Below the pieces are notes generated by a model that did not search any database, was not told the DNA's origin, and was given only the letters and a program-made list of their open reading frames with translations. From positions 1 to 13,591 of the forward strand of contig CAMPIF010000062.1 of NCBI GenBank assembly GCA_946886245.1: 13,591 nt of DNA, in the 5' to 3' direction. This document shows, in pieces, positions 12,635-13,591 of the stretch; positions within the stretch are counted from its first letter, which is position 1; each line of letters starts with the position of its first letter. Made by a program: the position numbers and the translations under genes. The DNA is from Ectopseudomonas composti. Lineage in GTDB: Bacteria > Pseudomonadota > Gammaproteobacteria > Pseudomonadales > Pseudomonadaceae.

Positions 12635-13351
12635 TTACTGCTCGGTCGGCTCGGCTGCCTGATCCTTGATGGCGATCAGCTCCAGATCGAACACCAGTAC
12701 CGAGTTGGCCGGGATCGCCGGGGACGGGCTCTGCTCGCCATAAGCCAGCTCGCTGGGGATGTACAGCTTGTACTTCTCACCGACGTGCATCAGTTGCAGA
12801 CCTTCGACCCAACCCGGGATCACGCCACCGACCGGCAGATCGATGGGACTGCCACGCGCGACAGAGCTGTCGAACACGCTGCCATCGGTCAGTTTGCCTT
12901 CGTAGTGAACGGTCACCACGTCGCTTTCCTTCGGCTGTGCGCCGTCGGCCTTCTTGATCACTTCATATTGCAGACCGGAAGCGGTAGTCACCACGCCTTC
13001 ACGCTTGCCGTTCTCTTCAAGGAACTTCTTGCCGGCTTCGGCGGCCTCCTTGTTCAGCGCCGTCATGCGCTCTTCAGCACGGTTTTGCAGGAAGGAGAAG
13101 GCCTCGACCATGTCTTCGTCCTTGATCCGCGGCTCCTTCTTCGCCAGCGCGTCCTCGATACCCTGAGCGACGGCCTTGGAATCCAGGTCATCCATGCCTT
13201 CCTCGGACAGACTGCGCCCCATGTTCAGGCCAATGCCGTAGGAGGCTTTCTGCGCCGGGCTCTTGAGTTCGACTTCGCTGGTCTGCGAATCGCAACCGGC
13301 AAGCACCAGGCCCACCAGGGCAACCGCTGCCGCCAAACGATGCTGTTTCAT
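12635..13351 (-). CDS. FKBP-type peptidyl-prolyl cis-trans isomerase, FkpA/Mip-like lipoprotein
   Basis: A 238-residue envelope foldase. The N-terminus is a lipoprotein signal peptide with lipobox LAGC (Cys20). Residues about 32-130 are the helical FKBP_N dimerisation domain (SPAQKASYGIGLNMGRSL). A charged helix links it to the FKBP catalytic domain (about 130-230), with VTVHYEGKLTDGSVFDSS, VIPGWVEGLQLM and LAYGEQ carrying the usual aromatic active-site residues. The residue after Cys20 is Asp, which in E. coli holds lipoproteins in the inner membrane; Pseudomonas sorting rules differ, so the location is open. The ATG at 13351 is preceded by AAGGAA; the frame extends 22 codons upstream without a signal peptide. 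In P. aeruginosa a gene of this type is PA3262 (recalled). Confidence 0.93.
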   Translation of the reverse strand: MKQHRLAAAVALVGLVLAGCDSQTSEVELKSPAQKASYGIGLNMGRSLSEEGMDDLDSKAVAQGIEDALAKKEPRIKDEDMVEAFSFLQNRAEERMTALNKEAAEAGKKFLEENGKREGVVTTASGLQYEVIKKADGAQPKESDVVTVHYEGKLTDGSVFDSSVARGSPIDLPVGGVIPGWVEGLQLMHVGEKYKLYIPSELAYGEQSPSPAIPANSVLVFDLELIAIKDQAAEPTEQ

Positions 13352-13486
13352 GCTTGTTCCTTGTAGATGCGCCCGAAGGCCGTCGTGTGAAAGCGCGAGC
13401 TTAGCAGTACGCCGCAATCACTGGCTACGGCATAGGAGCCGAGCAATGCGCATAAGTTCAAGCAAACAAAGGATTTTTTCGAAGAT

Positions 13487-13502
13487 TTCGGCGGATGCCG
13501 AA
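13487..13502 (-). terminator. Weak hairpin downstream of the tRNA gene
   Basis: Stem TTCGGC (13487-13492) and GCCGAA (13497-13502) with a four-base loop. It lies 37 bp beyond the tRNA 3' end, where a tRNA terminator is expected. There is no T run directly after the stem on the minus strand, so the call is weak. Confidence 0.3.
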
Positions 13503-13538
13503 GGCTTGTCACAGGAGGGGATGAAGCGAGAAGAAGAA

Positions 13539-13591
13539 TGGCGCAGCGGACGGGACTCGAACCCGCGACCCCCGGCGTGACAGGCCGGTAT
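13539..13591 (-). tRNA. tRNA-Asp (anticodon GTC), partial, 5' end off window
   Basis: On the minus strand the visible 53 bases read, in order, the anticodon arm CCGGCCTGTCACGCCGG with GTC in the loop, the variable region, a T arm with GGTTCGAGTCC, the end of the acceptor stem and an encoded CCA (13539-13541). The T arm and anticodon arm match bacterial tRNA-Asp. The acceptor 5' half and D arm lie beyond the right edge. Confidence 0.93.

Noticed and set aside
1..13591. Search for CRISPR arrays, rRNA genes, full insertion sequences, integrases and phage genes.
   Set aside because: No regularly spaced repeats, transposase, integrase or phage-type coding sequence was found on either strand.

Overview
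The window is a stretch of GC-rich gammaproteobacterial chromosome, almost certainly from a Pseudomonas or a close relative. The best reason is gene order. A tail-specific protease (Prc/AlgO), an EAL-GGDEF protein, small conserved genes and an FkpA/Mip-type isomerase lie together. As I recall it, this matches the PA3257-PA3262 neighbourhood of P. aeruginosa; I could not check that here. The whole window looks vertically inherited, apart from two short palindromic repeats and perhaps the sulfur-transfer cassette at the left end.

Left end (1-2035, minus strand). This is a leftward operon of three genes: an E1-like adenylyltransferase fused to a rhodanese, a JAMM metalloprotease, and a ubiquitin-fold sulfur carrier that runs off the left edge. 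Together they form a protein-thiocarboxylate sulfur-donor system of the CysO/Mec/MoeZ or QbsE/QbsD/QbsC kind. The enzyme that uses the sulfur should be encoded just outside the window. A likely promoter region with a 10-bp direct repeat lies upstream.

Oxidative-stress block (2036-5737, minus strand). qor-like, ahpC and ahpF are transcribed leftward. AhpF recharges the peroxiredoxin AhpC with electrons from NADH. ahpC is flanked on both sides by imperfect palindromes of about 140-160 bp that share a diagnostic core. Each sits between a stop codon and the terminator of the gene it follows.

Centre (5738-9800, plus strand). prc encodes a periplasmic S41 protease with a signal peptide. It is followed, beyond a strong terminator, by an EAL-CBS-GGDEF protein of cyclic-di-GMP signalling.

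Right half (9789-13417). A leftward, tightly overlapping three-gene unit encodes an HTH protein, a small protein of unknown function and a Sel1-repeat protein. A rightward periplasmic binding protein gene diverges from it. A DUF1232/YkvA membrane protein gene (minus) converges on and overlaps the binding-protein gene. A 334-bp gap with an inverted pair of DnaA-box-like sequences comes next, then a lipoprotein FKBP isomerase gene (minus). The window ends inside a tRNA-Asp(GTC) gene on the minus strand.
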